In this document: piece after piece, positions 11,556-22,125 of the stretch
Layout of the letters: each line of letters begins with the position of its first letter
Position numbering within the stretch: the stretch's first letter is position 1
Origin: Takashimella koratensis
Lineage: Eukaryota > Basidiomycota > Tremellomycetes > Trichosporonales > Tetragoniomycetaceae
Length of the DNA stretch: 64,000 nucleotides
Assembly: GCA_003116875.1 (NCBI GenBank)
Contig: BCKT01000016.1
Location: forward strand, 446,051 to 510,050
Reading direction: 5' to 3'
Translations under genes and position numbers: made by a program
The notes under the pieces: model-generated
Database searches by the model: none
Told to the model about the DNA's origin: nothing
Seen by the model: only the letters and a program-made list of their open reading frames with translations

Positions 11556-13087
11556 ATGTTGCAAGCTACCGCAAGCACTGTGCTCGCCCTCGCGCTCGCC
11601 TGGGGAGCTTCGACGACCCCCGTCCAAGCCTCGACACCATTGCTGCGAACCTACGAGGGGAGCACCTTCTTTGACCGCTGGGTGAGTGCGACGGGTATGT
11701 CCAACTTGGTCCCTTGCTCACACATCTACAGAACTACTATGGCAACTACGACAACACGACCGAGGGCGACGCGATCGTGAGTGGCGCCTTCCCTTACCCA
11801 CCTACCATCTCTACCTCACTTGGCTAACCTTTCAGTTTGTCAACGCCTCGGTGGCAGACAGCTCCCCCGAGCTGACTTACATCAACGATGCCGGCAACGC
11901 CATCATCCGGGTCGACAACGTCTCCACCGTCGCTTACAACTATAAACGCAACACGGTGAAAATCACATCCACCGATACCTACCCTGTCGGGACCGTGTTC
12001 GTCCTCGACGCCCTTCATATCCCGTACGGGTGCAGTGTCTGGCCCAGTTTCTGGATGTACGATGCGGGTGTAACATGGCCAAATGGTGGAGAGATTGATG
12101 TGATCGAGGGAGTGAATAACCAGGTTTCGAACCAGATGGCTCTGCACACTCTTGACGGGTAAGTTGGTACTGCAGAGATTGCCGGTTGGGCTTGTCGAAC
12201 GTAGCTTTCTTCTTGAGCTCCGCCTTTGCTACTTCACTTGTAGTGTCTATCACCACACAGCTCGCTAACACTTCCCCAGCTGCTCCATCACCGCCTCCTC
12301 CTCGGCCTACACAGGCATCGTTAACGACACTTCGTGCTACTACGAAGACAACGACAACTCTGGCTGTGCCGTCACTGTCTCTGATACCAACTCCTACGGG
12401 TCCGCGTTCGCCTCCAACGGCGGGGGAGTGTACGTCACTCAGCTCGCCGAGTCCGGAATCTCCATCTGGTTCTTCGAACGCGACTCTATCCCCACCGCAG
12501 TCTCGTCAGCAAACAGCTCGATCGATACGAGTTCACTCGGGACCCCGTCGGGTTACTGGGCAAACTCGGGTTGCGATATTGACAAGTTCTTCGGAGCGCA
12601 GACTCTTGTATTCGATATCACCATGGTGAGTGTGACTGTTTGGATATTCGTTGTGCAAAACCTAACCAAGGACAGTGTGGAAGCTGGGCAGGAGTCGCTT
12701 CGATCCTCGAGAGCACCGGATGCCCCGCACTCACAGGTACCAACACTTGCTACACCACCTACGTCCTCGATGCGTCCAACTACGATACCGCCTACGTAAG
12801 TCTGCGCCCCTCTCTCGGCCGTCCTGCACCTCTGCATACCGCTGACCTCCCTCAAGTTCGAGATCCAGTCCCTCAAGGTCTACTCCAACGGCACCTCCTC
12901 CTCTTCTTCCTCCACCTCCAAGTCGTCATCCACAAAGTCCGTCTCAGGCTCCAGCGCATCCGCGACCGCATCATCCGTGTCCAACGCAAAATCGAGCAAC
13001 GCGTCCCCGCTGGTCTCGACTCCCGCGGCGATGATTGTTGCTCTGATCGCTGGGGCTGGGGTTATGGGTCTCCTCAGTGTGCTCTAG
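11556..13087 (+). CDS. GH16 family endo-beta-1,3(4)-glucanase, GPI-type (copy 2)
   Basis: Paralogue of the neighbouring minus-strand GH16 gene. Exons are 11556-11681, 11732-11776, 11836-12158, 12280-12625, 12676-12795 and 12857-13087, giving 396 aa. A signal peptide starts MLQATASTVLALALAWGAS. The catalytic block is GGEIDVIEGVNNQVSNQMAL after YGCSVWPSFW, keeping both catalytic glutamates. Several Asn-X-Ser/Thr sites are present. A Ser-rich stem precedes the hydrophobic C-terminus MIVALIAGAGVMGLLSVL, a likely GPI signal. Compared with copy 1 it has fewer introns (five against eight). The first two intron positions match, so the pair arose by inverted duplication followed by intron loss or gain. 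Confidence 0.88.
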
Positions 13088-13260
13088 AGGGTTCGAGCGG
13101 GTTGATAGATTATGGATGAAAGACGGACTTTTGGACATTGCATGTGTACATCTCTGAGTATGGAACCGGATTACGGAAGAGGGTAATAAACTGGGGCATG
13201 AAGGAAGTCCAAACCCTTGCGCAGAGGTACGGTCAGGACGCCACACCTAGCCTATTCAGC

Positions 13261-14020
13261 TCAACGGGTGTACTCCACTCCGGTCGAGATCCCCAGGAAA
13301 TCAGGAGTCATCCACAGCCCGGAAAACGTCTGCTCGGACTTGGATGTATCAGTCGACGCGGTTTTCGTCGGTGCCTCCGAATCGGGAGTCTGTTTGGGCC
13401 CTGCGGTCGTCTCGGCCTTTGACTGGTTGGAGCTCGCGTCGTTCGAGGCGTTCGTTTGGATATCGCCGTTTCGGTCGGGTGCCAATGAGCTGGCGTCAGT
13501 CTCCTGGTCTGGGGCGACCGTTTCGGAGACAGACGCCTCGCCCAGACCGGGATCAGATATCAGAATTGATGCATAAATCGAGACGCTTGCAGGTTCTGGT
13601 GCTATCATTGAACACGTTCAATTGTAAGGTACAATAGTCATCACCAGCCTGTGGTACAGTCGTCAATGGTCAATCCCGCCGCAGATCCAAAGACGACCCG
13701 AGCATCTTCGCTACGCATGAGCTCTGCGAAGCTTGGTTTCTCGTCTTTCTCGGTGCAACTCGCGGTGGTAGGAGCAGCGACAGAGTTCGACTGGACGGTG
13801 GATTTCTATTCGTCCGAGAATGTGGAGCATGTTCAGCACACACAGAGGATAGCGTTGGCAACCGTTTAAAGCCCTGCAAACGGAGATGAACTTACCTCGA
13901 TAATAGAGACGACAGACTCCTTGCCGACCTCGCTTCCTAAATCACCCGAAGATTCAATAAATGGAGCGATATGACTTGATAGTGAGATGGCAACTTACCT
14001 GCATCGCCGGCTTTGCTCAT
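13261..14020 (-). CDS. Small tandem-array protein, family T1 member A
   Basis: I do not recognise this protein. Exons are 14020-13999, 13936-13896, 13805-13645 and 13585-13261, giving 182 aa. It begins MSKAGDAGSEVGKESVVSII, is rich in Ser, Thr, Ala and acidic residues, lacks a signal peptide or membrane segment, and ends TPDFLGISTGVEYTR. It is the 3'-most of five minus-strand genes that share a tiny first exon ending in phase 1 and a second intron in phase 0. The third intron starts with a weaker GTGATG donor. A TATAAA-like element lies at 14108-14113, about 90 bp upstream. The gene tail faces the end of GH16 copy 2 (173 bp apart). Confidence 0.65.
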
Positions 14021-14460
14021 TATTCTTGCTGGGTTGTTCGGGAAATCAATTTAGGAAAGCAGATAATGTTGTAAGAAAAGACAGAAAGTGGAGTGCAAAA
14101 TGAGCGCTTTATACTGAGGTGGGATTCCCTCTTCGCCTATCTGATGCCCCACTACCGAGCAAAGACTGCCCTCCGTTGTCGAAGACGGGTCACACGCTCG
14201 CCTCATGCCCCTTCCTTTCGCTTACTCCGTGCTCATGACGCTCCTTTCACTCGCTTAGAGCAGTTCGGGCTCCGATTTGCTCCACTGGGCCCAGGCCTTG
14301 GACTGGATCTCGGCGTTTCTCCCGTAGAAAGACAGCTGTACCCACGCATTCTGATTGCGCTAGATGGTCAAGTGAAGGGTACGTGGTGTGCGACAGTCAG
14401 ATAGACAGCCTACGTTGTGTTCAAAGTCACCTCATCAAGCTGCATTGCAAGTATGGAAAA
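14021..14460. promoter_or_regulatory. Upstream region of T1-A and 3' flank of T1-B
   Basis: The minus-strand TATA-like sequence at 14108-14113 sits about 90 bp before the T1-A start. Between it and the T1-B stop I see only pyrimidine-rich sequence and no gene. Confidence 0.45.
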
Positions 14461-14921
14461 TCATGCTTCATTGGCGCCCTCGCCCTCAGGCCATCGCGGA
14501 ACTTCACGAACACGCTGGTTACACTTGGACTCTGTTTTGGCGGCCGGATCGTCTTTCATTTCTGGAAACGCGACCGTTCCCAACGAGAAGATGCCGTTGG
14601 AAACGTTGCGAAGAGTGTCCTTCAGGTGGGAGAGTTTGGTTGTGGTCTTGGTGATAGTGCCGCCGTTTGACTTAGAGGGTGACGAAGACTAAGAATAATG
14701 GCAGGGGAAACAGCTCAGCGGATGGACGTTGTAGGAGACAGCGAAGAGAACTCACACCTGCTGGGCAGTGGCGTTGGAGGTGGAGGCTTGATCAAGTAAC
14801 GTCTCGGCTTGGGAAACGGTGGGGGCGAGGGAGGGGAGGTCATCGGTGTCTGTGGCCGTTAATACTCATTGAAATGTAGTCACTGCAAGGTCTCACACCT
14901 ACTGTTGTCTTTGGAGGACAT
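14461..14921 (-). CDS. Small tandem-array protein, family T1 member B
   Basis: Unrecognised 112-aa protein. Exons are 14921-14903, 14849-14758 and 14688-14461. It begins MSSKDNNTDDLPSLAPTVSQ and carries a Ser/Lys-rich linker and a predicted helix around KLSHLKDTLRNVSNGIFSLG. It has no signal peptide. Exon 1 (19 nt) ends in phase 1 and splits an Asn codon (A|AC); exon 2 ends in phase 0, exactly as in members C, D and E. Splicing of exon 1 to exon 2 gives Asn-Thr in both B and C (NNTDD and ANTTP), one of the few shared residues. A TTTTAT element lies at 15015-15020 upstream. Confidence 0.65.
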
Positions 14922-15363
14922 TGTGATGTCTGGTTGATCAAATCAATCAATGGTGAGAAGAGAGACAACAGATGGGGATGGAAGCAGAAAATTCCCTCCT
15001 CTTCTCTATCGTGCTTTTATCCCCAAGAGGGGGAGAGGGGGAACCCTGTGCAGTGTCGTGGTCTTCGATGTAGCTCCACAGCTCCAAGGCATTGCGAAGA
15101 CTTGCTCCTTCTCAAAGAATGGCGCGGGCAGAGCGCCGTACCGCAAGGGACTATAAGTCAGCCCCGCGGCGCTCTGAAGGGCCTCTGTAGCTCCATCACC
15201 CTCTTTTGTTCCGTCTGTCCATTCACATGATGTACGACGGAGCAACCCATCTTTCGGCCGAGGTGGCAGAGGATCAGGCTGCATAGACAGTCAAGAGATA
15301 CCAGTCTGCATGAAGATACCCTCGTGTAATATGACAAAGCAACCTCATGGACTCGAGTCAAGC
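14922..15363. promoter_or_regulatory. Upstream region of T1-B and 3' flank of T1-C
   Basis: A minus-strand ATAAAA-like element at 15015-15020 lies about 95 bp upstream of T1-B. Nothing coding is supported in the rest. Confidence 0.45.
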
Positions 15364-15761
15364 TCATTTGGTACGAGTATCAGCATTGGACGCAGCCAGA
15401 CCGGACGCAAAAGGCGTGGAGGCGACTATGGTAGTGCTGAAAAGTGTCTTGTCGAATGGCTGTGAGGCGTTCTCTTTCATTTCCCTACAGATCTTCCCTG
15501 CACGTGACCGCATGCGACTGAACACTGTCTCACATTCCGCTTCCGACTAAGCAAGCAGCAAGTCAGTCCATCACCGGCCAAGAGGCTGCATGAGCGATGG
15601 AAGATGGATTGGACTCACCTTCGGAAGAAGTCCAGACTCGGATGCATTGTCGTCGAATGTGGTCTGAGGAGTAGTGTCTGTAGCCCATGGACTGTATGAG
15701 CTCACGAGCTAGTGAACGATAGCTAGCCAAGTTGGCGCGACTTACTAGCCTCGGAACTCAT
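15364..15761 (-). CDS. Small tandem-array protein, family T1 member C
   Basis: Unrecognised 85-aa protein. Exons are 15761-15746 (16 nt), 15677-15619 and 15546-15364. It begins MSSEANTTPQTTFDDNASES and continues into a basic, Cys- and Met-containing helical stretch (SRMRSRAGKICREMKE), then a Ser/Thr/Ala-rich tail. Intron phases are 1 then 0, as in the neighbours. It has no signal peptide or membrane segment. A TACAAA-like element on the minus strand at 15865-15870 is the likely TATA box. It is the shortest member of the array. Confidence 0.62.
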
Positions 15762-16446
15762 TGTTTGGCTTCAGCTTGAGGCAAGTAAGCAAGCAGATGT
15801 AGTTAGTTGTTGTTGTATGTGCTGTGGGAAGATGAATGTGAGAGTCATGGACCGCGGAGAGGCGTTTGTACTTCAGTCCAGACCATGAGCATGTGAGCGA
15901 GTCTCACACCCACAGTGAAAATATAACACGCCACTTTTCGTCGCCTTGTCCTCCTTTTCACGGGATACCCCGTGCAGCTCCTCTAAGCCATCACAACGCT
16001 TTGTCCTCTTCAAACTCCGACAGTGCAGCTGTATTGTTCGCAACACAACAACGGGCCCATCCTTTCTGTCTACTTTGGGAGGGCTGGCTTACCATAGAGT
16101 CCAGACCGCGTCTCCTCTTTTCTGGTCTTGCCAAAGGATCTACATGTGTTATGGTGGTGTGGTGGTTTCAACGCTGGCTTCAATACGACACTGGAGAAAC
16201 ATTTGAGGTGGGTTATTACTAACTCGAACTTGCCCACCTTTGTTTCCAATGTCGTATGTCCAGTGATCTCCCTTCTCATTCACCGGGCGAGACGCATTTG
16301 AACGGGGCAATTCACCACGACGGTGCGAGTTACATCAGGCTGGACTATGTGAGTCGAACCACTAGACTAGATTGGGTATAATCTCACAAGGTACATATGG
16401 TGTCAAATGTAGAACTTGGCGTGTACGATATGGCTTCGTATCAATG
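15762..16446. promoter_or_regulatory. Upstream region of T1-C and 3' flank of T1-D
   Basis: This is the longest spacer in the array (685 bp). It carries the TATA-like element of T1-C and pyrimidine-rich sequence near 15935-15960. I find no gene; frames crossing it lack splice-compatible coding structure. Confidence 0.4.
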
Positions 16447-16892
16447 TCACTTGGAAACATGGTCCGCAGCGTCGGACGTAGCCGTCGACACACACGCTGC
16501 TGCGGCCATACCGTCGCCGAACTCCTTCCAGGAATAGTTCTCGCCCAGAACGACATCCTTGAGCTTCTTCCATCGCTTCTTCCATCCCCACGGTTTTCTA
16601 CTAGTGGTGGAGGTGGATGCTGTAGTGTCCACATACGTCGCCGAGCTGGCAGGCCGCTCCGTCTGCTGCTATAAGAAAAGGACGTGGGTCGGTCAGTGCT
16701 CTGAATAGAATGGTCATTAGTGGGTCGGAATTGGAGACGGACTCACCTTGTCTGTGGGCTCGACCGTGAACTCAGTCTCCTCTCCATCTAGAACAATGTC
16801 TACGGAGCTCCGAATCAGTAGAGAAACGGTAGTGGGTGATCGTTGTCATCGTGGAATGACTGACACTACTTACAACCATCTTTGAAACTCAT
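16447..16892 (-). CDS. Small tandem-array protein, family T1 member D
   Basis: Unrecognised 97-aa protein. Exons are 16892-16874 (19 nt), 16799-16747 and 16668-16447. It begins MSFKDGYIVLDGEETEFTVE. The third exon encodes a Ser/Thr linker and then a strongly basic, Trp-rich segment (RKPWGWKKRWKKLKDVV), followed by an Ala-rich tail. The basic Trp/Lys segment looks like an amphipathic or membrane-binding helix; this is inference. Intron phases are again 1 and 0. There is no signal peptide. Confidence 0.65.
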
Positions 16893-17426
16893 TGCGGATA
16901 TTGCTGATAAGTGATAAGTTGGAATGAGGATAAAAACGAATGAAGTCTGGTGCTCACATATTGTAGACCTTACCAAACCCATCTACAGCCTTGAGACCGG
17001 CAATAATCTCGCTAGCGACTTACCTCAGCTCCGCCTCGTCATCTTTGCAGTTATATTTCACGAATCCTTTGCAGAGTCATCCTTTACCCCACCTTGGGAG
17101 TCCAACGGGCTTTTCCTCACCCTTTGAGCCTTTCGCGCTCCGACAGACCTATTGTCTCTCGGCGCTCGCACGGTGAGAGGTCAATCCTTTGTACACCGCT
17201 TTTGGGAGAGCCGAGTAAAGTCCGCAAAGTCTAGACCTTGGTCTGCAGGCTCTCTCCGGGATGCCGCTGACAGAATCTGCAGTCAGTCGGCGTAAAGCAC
17301 GCTTCCACCGATGCGCGTAATTCAGTAGAGTACTGGAAAGCCATGACTTCTGTTCGAAGAATTGTTGCATTCAGGAAGGATCAGCGTGGACTAGACCATT
17401 TCACTGAGAGGAGATAGTAACAGTCA
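16893..17426. promoter_or_regulatory. Upstream region of T1-D and 3' flank of T1-E
   Basis: The spacer has no clear TATA box at the expected distance, unlike the other members. No coding sequence is supported. Confidence 0.4.
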
Positions 17427-17891
17427 TCAGAACGGCGGTCCGACTTTCTCGGTGGTCTCCCCTGCTTTGGGAAGAAAAGAGCGCAAACAACCACTGTCTT
17501 TCCCACCACCCGTAGATTCCTGATCAGGATCATTCTGGTCCCGACGCGCCTCTTCAGTCGAGGGGGTGGCTGTCATCGGCTCGGTCTTGAGATAGCCTGG
17601 ATCAGACAAGTCCAAGGTGGTCGTCTCCACCAACTAACAGGGATTCAGCCATGACGCATCTGAACAAGGAGGAAGGGAAAGGGCTCACCGAGGTATCCGA
17701 CCTGGAATTGGTTTCGGGTTTGATATCGGTGTTTGACTCCGGAAAGGCAGTCTCCCGGACATCAGCTGCGCGTAAAACTCATCAGCAATTGAGAAACGGG
17801 GGAGAAAATTTTTGTGAAAGAGGGAAATGGAGTTTGTCAAGGTTGGAAGGGGTGACTTGCCTGTGACAGAGTCATTGTTGATGGTACTCAT
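17427..17891 (-). CDS. Small tandem-array protein, family T1 member E
   Basis: Unrecognised 104-aa protein. Exons are 17891-17861 (31 nt), 17765-17689 and 17633-17427. It begins MSTINNDSVTADVRETAFPE, is acidic and rich in Thr, Ser, Asp and Pro, and probably disordered. The first intron appears to use a GC donor (GCAAGT) instead of GT; this is the only frame-preserving choice I see. Intron phases are 1 and 0 as in the other members. A TATA-like element sits at 17992-17996, about 100 bp upstream. It is the 5'-most gene of the array. Confidence 0.6.
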
Positions 17892-18313
17892 GATTCCTAG
17901 GTAGATCTTCGATCAAACAGGGCTTCGAGTGGTGTATGGTGTTGTGCGTGCAGTGAGTGGGCCAATCTCTCAGACTGTTGTCTCAGTCGAGTTATACTAT
18001 GTTGTCCTTTTTTGGGCCAACCCTTGAGGATGAGTACAAAGCAACTCGTCACAGGCCTTTGATACCCCGCTTCAGCATGGAAAGGAGCCTTGGAACAAAA
18101 CTGTCTCCTCAACGACCGCTGCCTTGTGAGCAGTGTGCAGTGCTCTCAGCTTCGACGGTTAGCGCATTGTCAACCACAGCTCGCCGCCTTACCCATCATT
18201 TATCACTGCATGATGGTCAGTAAGCAGTCAACGTGAGAGTACATCGTTATGCATCGTGGTGGTGTACAAGTCTGCTTTGCAAAAACCCAAGAAGACTTCT
18301 TTCTCTTTATCGT
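17892..18313. promoter_or_regulatory. Upstream region of T1-E and 3' flank of the FnIII-like gene
   Basis: It contains the minus-strand TATA-like element at 17992-17996 for T1-E. The remainder is 3' flank of the next minus-strand gene. Confidence 0.45.
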
Positions 18314-21300
18314 TTACGTCGATTCTGGGGGATTCAAGTTACTCTCGCTCCCTCGTCTTCCTGTTCCAATCGCTCCCGCTCCTGCGACTGCTCCTGCTAC
18401 CGCTCCCTGTGCAGCTCCTGTCCCCGCACTTGCACCGGCCCATGCAGGCCCACTGACATTCCTCCCCGCTGCCGCCGCCCAGACTCCTCCGGCAGCTAGA
18501 CTCGGAAACTCTTTATCCGGTGGCGGAGCGAACGTGACTTTTTGCGCATGCGGACTGTTCGCGAGTCCCGAGACTGACGATGTCGGGCTAGGCAAGGACG
18601 CGTAGGGCTGAGGCGAATGTGGGCTGGTCGGTGCTGTTCCGGACCCTGTGGCGGAGGCCGCGCTAGAGGGTCCAGTAGGGAGAGCGCCAAGTCCGTGCGT
18701 GACAGAGACGGGGGAGAGGGAGGTAGGTGATGTTGACCCCCCGTTGGTCGATCGGAGGTTGTGTGGTGCGAGGGCCGATGTCGGGCTCAGCACTGCACGG
18801 GTAACGATAGATGCGAGACTAGGGCCAGAGGGAGGAGCAGCGGAAGGAGAGGCACCGGTGCTTCCTGGGAGAGGAGGGAAAGCCGGTGGGGACAACCCCG
18901 GTGGATCGGCTTTGAGACGCGGGGAGAGCGACGGCGCCGAGCTGGAAGGTGCAGAGGCGTTGGAGGAGTTGGCGCCCGATCCAGGAGGGGGTGTGGAGTC
19001 GGCGCCTGTCGTGGTGGTAGGGTGGAAGGGCTGCGCGGCGCGAGGGCGGACTGTGGGAAGGTAGATCCGGTGTTGCATCTGCGGAGGCATGAGTGTCGTG
19101 TGTTGTGCGGTATCAGGCAAGACACCGGCGCTGCTCCCGCCTGGGTGGAAGGGGACGGCCGCGGGGTTCGCACCGACTGAGACGGCGCGATTGGACGGGA
19201 CCTGAGCAGACGGGCTAGACGGGATCGCCAAGTGCGAAGCCTGCGCCTGGGTGGACGCGGCGGAGGAGTTCGAGGTTCCGTGGCCGGCGTGGTGGGCGTG
19301 GGTGGTTGGAGCCGAGTGTTGTTTCTGCGCACGATACTGCGCCGGCACGGGTGGAACCGGGTGCGAGATAGGGTAGAACCCGCCAGTATGTGTGGGGCTA
19401 GGCTGAGACGCGTGTCGACCGCCTCCAGCAGGGTGGCGGTACCCTCCTCGACCGCGGAACGGTGCCCCGCCACCACCGCCCTGGTTCCCGCCCGCAGAGT
19501 ATCCGTGCGAGAGGTTGTTCAAGCTCGGGTGGGCCGACAGCGTCCGCTGAGACGCGACATGCGGCTGGTCGTACATATGTTCGTCCCATCGCCCAGCTGC
19601 TCCCACGCCACCCACACCCCCAAAGTACGCACCAGCACGACGCATCCGTTCTTCCTCACCCTTTCGCTCAGCCTCCTCGCGCTCTCGCTCCAGCTCGTCA
19701 AGCCGGCGCTCGAGCTCCGCCTGCTCCGCCTCCCGCTTCTCCTTCTTCGCCCGCAACTTGTCCAATTTCGCAACGAGCTCAGAGAGGCGTTTATCTTCCT
19801 CGGCGCGTGATTTCTTGTCCGTCTCACGAACATCCTCTTCACGCTCCTTGACGGCTTTCCACTCGGCGCGGACACTCTCGCTCTCTCCGTGTAGTCGCTC
19901 GAGGCGCTTCTCGAGGTCTGGTAACCCCGCCTCGACCTCTACCGCTTCCTTGTCCGCGTTCTCCGCACCCGCCCACCCCTGCTTCACCTGCTCCTGCAAA
20001 GCGAGCGTCTTCTGCTTGGCGCGCAAATCGGTCGACCCTGCCTTCTCGCTTGCACGCTTCGCCGCCTCGATCTCAGCACGCAAAGCTGCTTCTCCACGTT
20101 GCGCGTTCTTCCGCGCGTCCTTGATCCGGACCTGCATGTGTTCCTTCTCCGCGTGGGCGGCAGCGAGAGCATGTCGCACCTGAGCAGTCTGTACGTCGAC
20201 GGGGGAAAGGATGTTGGTGGGAATTGGAAGTTCAGAGGTGAGAACCGATGACATGCCTGCACCAGCAACTGCGATGCCACCTGGAGTTGAGAGGGATGTT
20301 GATGTGGACGTGGATGAAGATGCGGCATTGGATGATGGGTGGAGGATGCGTGAGTCGCCGAGAGGTGATGGAGGGTGGGCATTGAGCGAGTTGGACCGCG
20401 AGCGAGGGCGAGAACGGGAGCGAAGCGAGTTGGCCCTTGATCGGGGGTGCAGGGATGACGCGGGTGACGGCGATGGCGGGACGAGGACGGTGTTGGAGAC
20501 TGCAGCGAGGTTAGATTGACGTGAAACGAATCGTAAGCAGACTCAGACCTACCAATAGCGTCACCAAAATCACTCGTCATACCCACAACCCTCAGCTCAA
20601 TCTCATACTCGCGACCCGGGTCGAGATCATACACGACCACGATCGCTTTATCCTTTCCCCACCTTCTGTCCTTCCACTTTCTCCGCCGCACCTTGTCCCC
20701 TTTGGCCGGAGTGACGACAATGTTCCCAGCTGCCGCGGCACCAGTCTTCCTCCGCCTCGTTCCTGTCCCCGTACCTGCTCCCGATGCCCCCGTCGACATT
20801 CCAATCTCTTCATCACCGTCTCGCTCGTCGTCCTCCCAATCATCGTCAATCTCCGCGCCGTCCTCTCCGCTTGTCGCGCCGCTTGCATCTCCAGGGTCTT
20901 CACTGACGTGCGCGACGATCCGTTTCCACGACTGCCCATTGACAGAGACGACGACACCGTGGCTCAACAAGTCCTTGAACGTGGTTGTCCCAAAGTCGTC
21001 AAGGTATGATGAAGGGCCGGGCGAGATCGAGGCGGATGTCGAAGGGTCGTTGTCGTCTCCTGCGCCGGTCTCCTCGTCATCACTATCTCCTCGCTTCCCC
21101 TTGCGTTTCCGGCGGTGCGAGCTTTGGCCGTGGTTATGGCCGTGACCGTGAGAGTGGGATTGGCTGTGAGCGTGGTGGCCATGCGCGTGAGGGGAGTGAA
21201 CAATGTGTGAGACTGGGGTAGGTGCAGGAGAGGGTGGAGGTGGCGCGAGGGAGAGTGAGAGAGTAAGCGCGAGTGGGGTGAGCTCGAGGATGGTCAGGAG

Positions 21301-21402
21301 GAGGGGTCGGGTATGTGGGGATACAGCATGCCAGTGGACCGAGGGTGAGAGTGCTGTCTGGGGTGGCAAGGATGAGGGCGAGGAGGCGACCGGCGGGGAC
21401 AT
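18314..21402 (-). CDS. Fibronectin type III-like and coiled-coil protein, function unknown
   Basis: Large 1011-aa protein in two exons, 21402-20553 and 20499-18314. The N-terminal part combines hydrophobic strands, a His-rich loop (HSHGHGHNHG) and a segment ending VVVYDLDPGREYEIELRVVG, which looks like the last strands of a fibronectin type III fold. It is followed by Arg/Ser-rich sequence and a long coiled coil (about residues 385-580) rich in Glu, Lys and Arg. The rest is a low-complexity Gly/Ser/Pro/Ala-rich tail with FRGRGGYR. Such proteins occur across basidiomycetes, but I know no assigned role. The start at 21402 is the first ATG of the open frame. Confidence 0.72.
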
Positions 21403-22125
21403 GGTGGATGGAAGGGGTGGAGGTGGGAAGGCGACGAGCTACGCCAGAGGAGTTTTGATGTGCTCTGGGCGCTGTTCGTGTGCAGGTCTATCTACAGCGA
21501 TGGGTAAGGTGGGGATGAGGATATAGATGGGGTGGTGAGGATGAGGGAGACGGTGGCCTCGAGATGGTCTGCGATGGCGATGAGGAGGGTTCAAAAATGA
21601 AATCAAATAAAGTGAAACACATCCACACACACATACGCTACTCACCGACTGCCACATTGGGGAAAACACCGAGGGGGGATTAGAACTGATTAGCATCGGA
21701 CTAGGAACGTATTAATCACCACTTGTCTTGGTTCTAATTCCACGTCGGGAATTCCTATACCCCGCTTGGCCGATTTGCTTCCGTTCGAGCGCGTGGTATC
21801 TGCACCGCACACACACACACACACACACACACCCAGTGACGCAGCTTCCCGGTCACCACCTCGTCCACCTCTCACCTCTCACATCCATCCATCTCCCATC
21901 CACCCCTCTCCCTATCCACCCCTCTCTCCACCTCACCTCATCTCTAACGACCTCCTCACGAAGACTATCCCCGTGACGATCAGGCCGAGTGTCCCACAGT
22001 GCATAGCTAGCACTCGCGCACAAAGATTCGATTAGAGACGAGCAGCAGCTCAATCCACATCCTATCGCCTTCCATTTTCCCTCCATCCTCGTCCTCATCG
22101 GTCAGAGCTAGACATCTCGCCCACC
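21403..22125. promoter_or_regulatory. Divergent promoter region, FnIII-like gene and clathrin
   Basis: The 723-bp spacer separates the start codons of the FnIII-like gene (-) and CHC1 (+). It has a CA microsatellite (21808-21832) and a polypyrimidine run (about 21860-21945) before CHC1. A GTGAGT on the minus strand near 21640-21645 could begin a 5'-UTR intron of the FnIII-like gene. Confidence 0.5.
21808..21832. repeat. (CA)n microsatellite
   Basis: About 12 CA units lie in the spacer between two divergent genes. Confidence 0.9.

Noticed and set aside
18648..21221. Several long + strand ORFs across the FnIII-like/coiled-coil gene
   Set aside because: Antisense shadows of a low-complexity GC-rich coding exon.
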